Below, one piece after another: positions 5,901 to 6,087 of a DNA stretch of 6,087 bases. The stretch is taken from the NCBI GenBank assembly GCA_937900605.1, contig CALCDK010000110.1:1-6087 (forward strand), in the 5' to 3' direction. Below the pieces are notes generated by a model. The model was not told where the DNA came from. It saw only the letters and a list, made by a program, of their open reading frames with translations, and ran no database searches. The translations under genes were made by a program, and so were the position numbers. This DNA is from an uncultured Olsenella sp. GTDB taxonomy: Bacteria > Actinomycetota > Coriobacteriia > Coriobacteriales > Atopobiaceae. Each line of letters starts with the position of its first letter. The stretch's first letter is position 1.

Positions 5901-6087
5901 AGCTCAACGCCCTGGGCAAGACCACGCTCTACGACGGCCGCACCGGCGAGCCCTTCAAGAGCCCCATCACCGTCGGCACCAGCTACATCCTCAAGCTGGG
6001 CCACATGGTCGACGACAAGATCCACGCCCGCTCGACCGGCCCGTACAGCCTCGTCACCCAGCAGCCCCTGGGCGGCAAGGCCCAGTT
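2969..6087 (+). CDS. rpoB: DNA-directed RNA polymerase subunit beta, 3'-truncated by window edge
   Basis: The beta subunit forms one pincer of RNA polymerase and part of the active site and RNA exit path; it is the target of rifampicin. The frame is open from GTG 2969 to the window end (1039 codons plus 2 bases), so the C-terminal portion and the stop are missing. The GTG follows AAGGAGG (2953-2959) by 9 bases and a stop at 2951 excludes any earlier start; the ATG at 3008 lacks a Shine-Dalgarno sequence. Protrusion and lobe come first ([33 protein letters not shown]). The rifampicin region is residues 382-408 ([11 protein letters not shown] to HKRRLSAL) with D391, H401 and S406 at the E. coli 516, 526 and 531 positions, the sensitive type. 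Fork loop 2 (about 409-433) is aberrant, see findings. Later come NYEDG (E706, D707 = E. coli E813, D814), the flap, and [12 protein letters not shown] with K858 and K866 (= K1065, K1073). Spacing shows that the proteobacterial post-flap insertion is absent. rpoC is expected downstream. Confidence 0.98.
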   Translation, partial: MSTAKTSLTKPQGMTGRKTFSKIEQAMELPNLIRVQKESFEHFMGDGLTESFGEFSPIENNAHTMQVTFGDHQFGDPAHTIAECRAKDISYQAPLFVDVRFANLETGEIKEQLVFMGDFPLMTERGTFIINGTERVVVSQLVRSPGVYFQAEMDNGVLTHRAQFIPARGAWLEFEVDKRGHLVVSIDRKRRQSATMFLRALGIAETDDEILSLLGDSPVVRDTLERDTATTREDALLEIYRRQRPGEPPTVDSARTLLDGLYFNPQRYDLARVGRYKVNKKLGIDVDADQKVITQEDIVESLRYLLAVHYGDASKRLDDIDHFGNRRVRTVGELVQNQFRIGMSRMERVVRERMASQDADDITPQSLINIRPIVAAIKEFFGSSQLSQFMDQSNPLAGLTHKRRLSALGPGGLAGHKSGSSRRTNVPTAVRDVHNSHYARMCPIETPEGPNIGLIGSLALYAHVNDYGFIEAPYRRVENGVVTDDIDWMTADEEETHNIAPANTPYDTKTRRFVEVDSEGNVTEAERVIARTRDFDGSFGAPAQVNVEDVDYMDVSPRQLLSVAANLIPFLEHDDAKRTLMGANMQRQAVPLIRAHAPYVGTGMEERAALDSGELICAAHDGIVSEVDAAHVVVYSDAYGSERYDLPKYQRSNQSTCINHRPIVHAGEKVVAGQPLADGTSIDHSELALGANLTVAYMPWEGFNYEDGIIVSERVVQDDLLTSVNISRHEIDARDTKLGPEEITREIPNLSEDMLANLDDDGIIRIGAEVGPGDILVGKVTPKGETALTAEERLLRAIFGAKAHDVRDTSLKMPHGSYGRVVDVVRFSREAGDDLPPGVNELVRVFVAQRRKIQQGDKIAGRHGNKGVVCNVLPVEDMPYMADGTPVDVLLDPLGVPSRMNVGQLLECHLGWGAAHGWDDESADSDRYVPGPINVATPVFDGATDTEVAEVLRRSNINLMNKAKMEYGEHMREEFVPQLNALGKTTLYDGRTGEPFKSPITVGTSYILKLGHMVDDKIHARSTGPYSLVTQQPLGGKAQ

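Noticed and set aside
2852..6025. A 1057-residue open frame on the minus strand covering most of rpoB
   Set aside because: It is a shadow. With C- or G-ending codons on the + strand, stop codons are rare on the opposite strand. The translation is a monotonous Val/Asp/Ala/Gly/Leu mixture without domains, and rpoB in the same DNA is unmistakable.

Overview
This window is a piece of a bacterial chromosome carrying the conserved ribosomal protein and RNA polymerase gene cluster: the 3' part of rplK (L11), complete rplA (L1), rplJ (L10) and rplL (L7/L12), and the first roughly 1040 codons of rpoB (RNA polymerase beta). All genes are on the + strand. Codons end overwhelmingly in C or G, and RpoB has the compact layout of high-GC Gram-positives: short between the lobe and the rifampicin region, and without the large proteobacterial insertion after the flap. 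This points to Actinomycetota. A Coriobacteriia-like organism is my best guess, but that is inference and not a database match.

Layout. rplK ends at 342. A 113-base spacer with several small hairpins leads to rplA (456-1163). The 288-base gap before rplJ is a regulatory region, not filler. It has a good promoter (1193-1222), a hairpin at the expected 5' end of the transcript, an L10-leader RNA with the conserved kink-turn sequence (about 1280-1334), and an attenuator in which an antiterminator stem (1330-1356) and a strong terminator-like hairpin (1350-1385) share bases. rplJ (1452-1973) and rplL (2070-2450) follow, separated by three tandem hairpins. A strong intrinsic terminator at 2486-2518 closes the rplJL unit.

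From 2519 to 2968 I see no credible gene. This stretch holds GC-rich sequence with a short direct repeat, a perfect 32-base palindrome (2733-2764) shaped like a minus-strand terminator, and then a more AT-rich block with a convincing rpoB promoter (2887-2915). rpoB starts at a GTG (2969) behind a strong Shine-Dalgarno sequence and runs off the window.

How it works together: L11, L1, L10 and L7/L12 build the mobile L1 arm and the factor-binding stalk of the large ribosomal subunit. The leader suggests that excess L10-L12 complex shuts down rplJL synthesis by attenuation, while rpoB looks uncoupled from that feedback by a terminator and a promoter of its own. The most unusual protein feature is in RpoB: the normally near-invariant fork loop 2, just after the rifampicin-resistance region, is replaced by a different and 8-residue-longer sequence. 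Everything else is a standard housekeeping locus, and I see no mobile element, CRISPR array, tRNA or novel multi-gene system.
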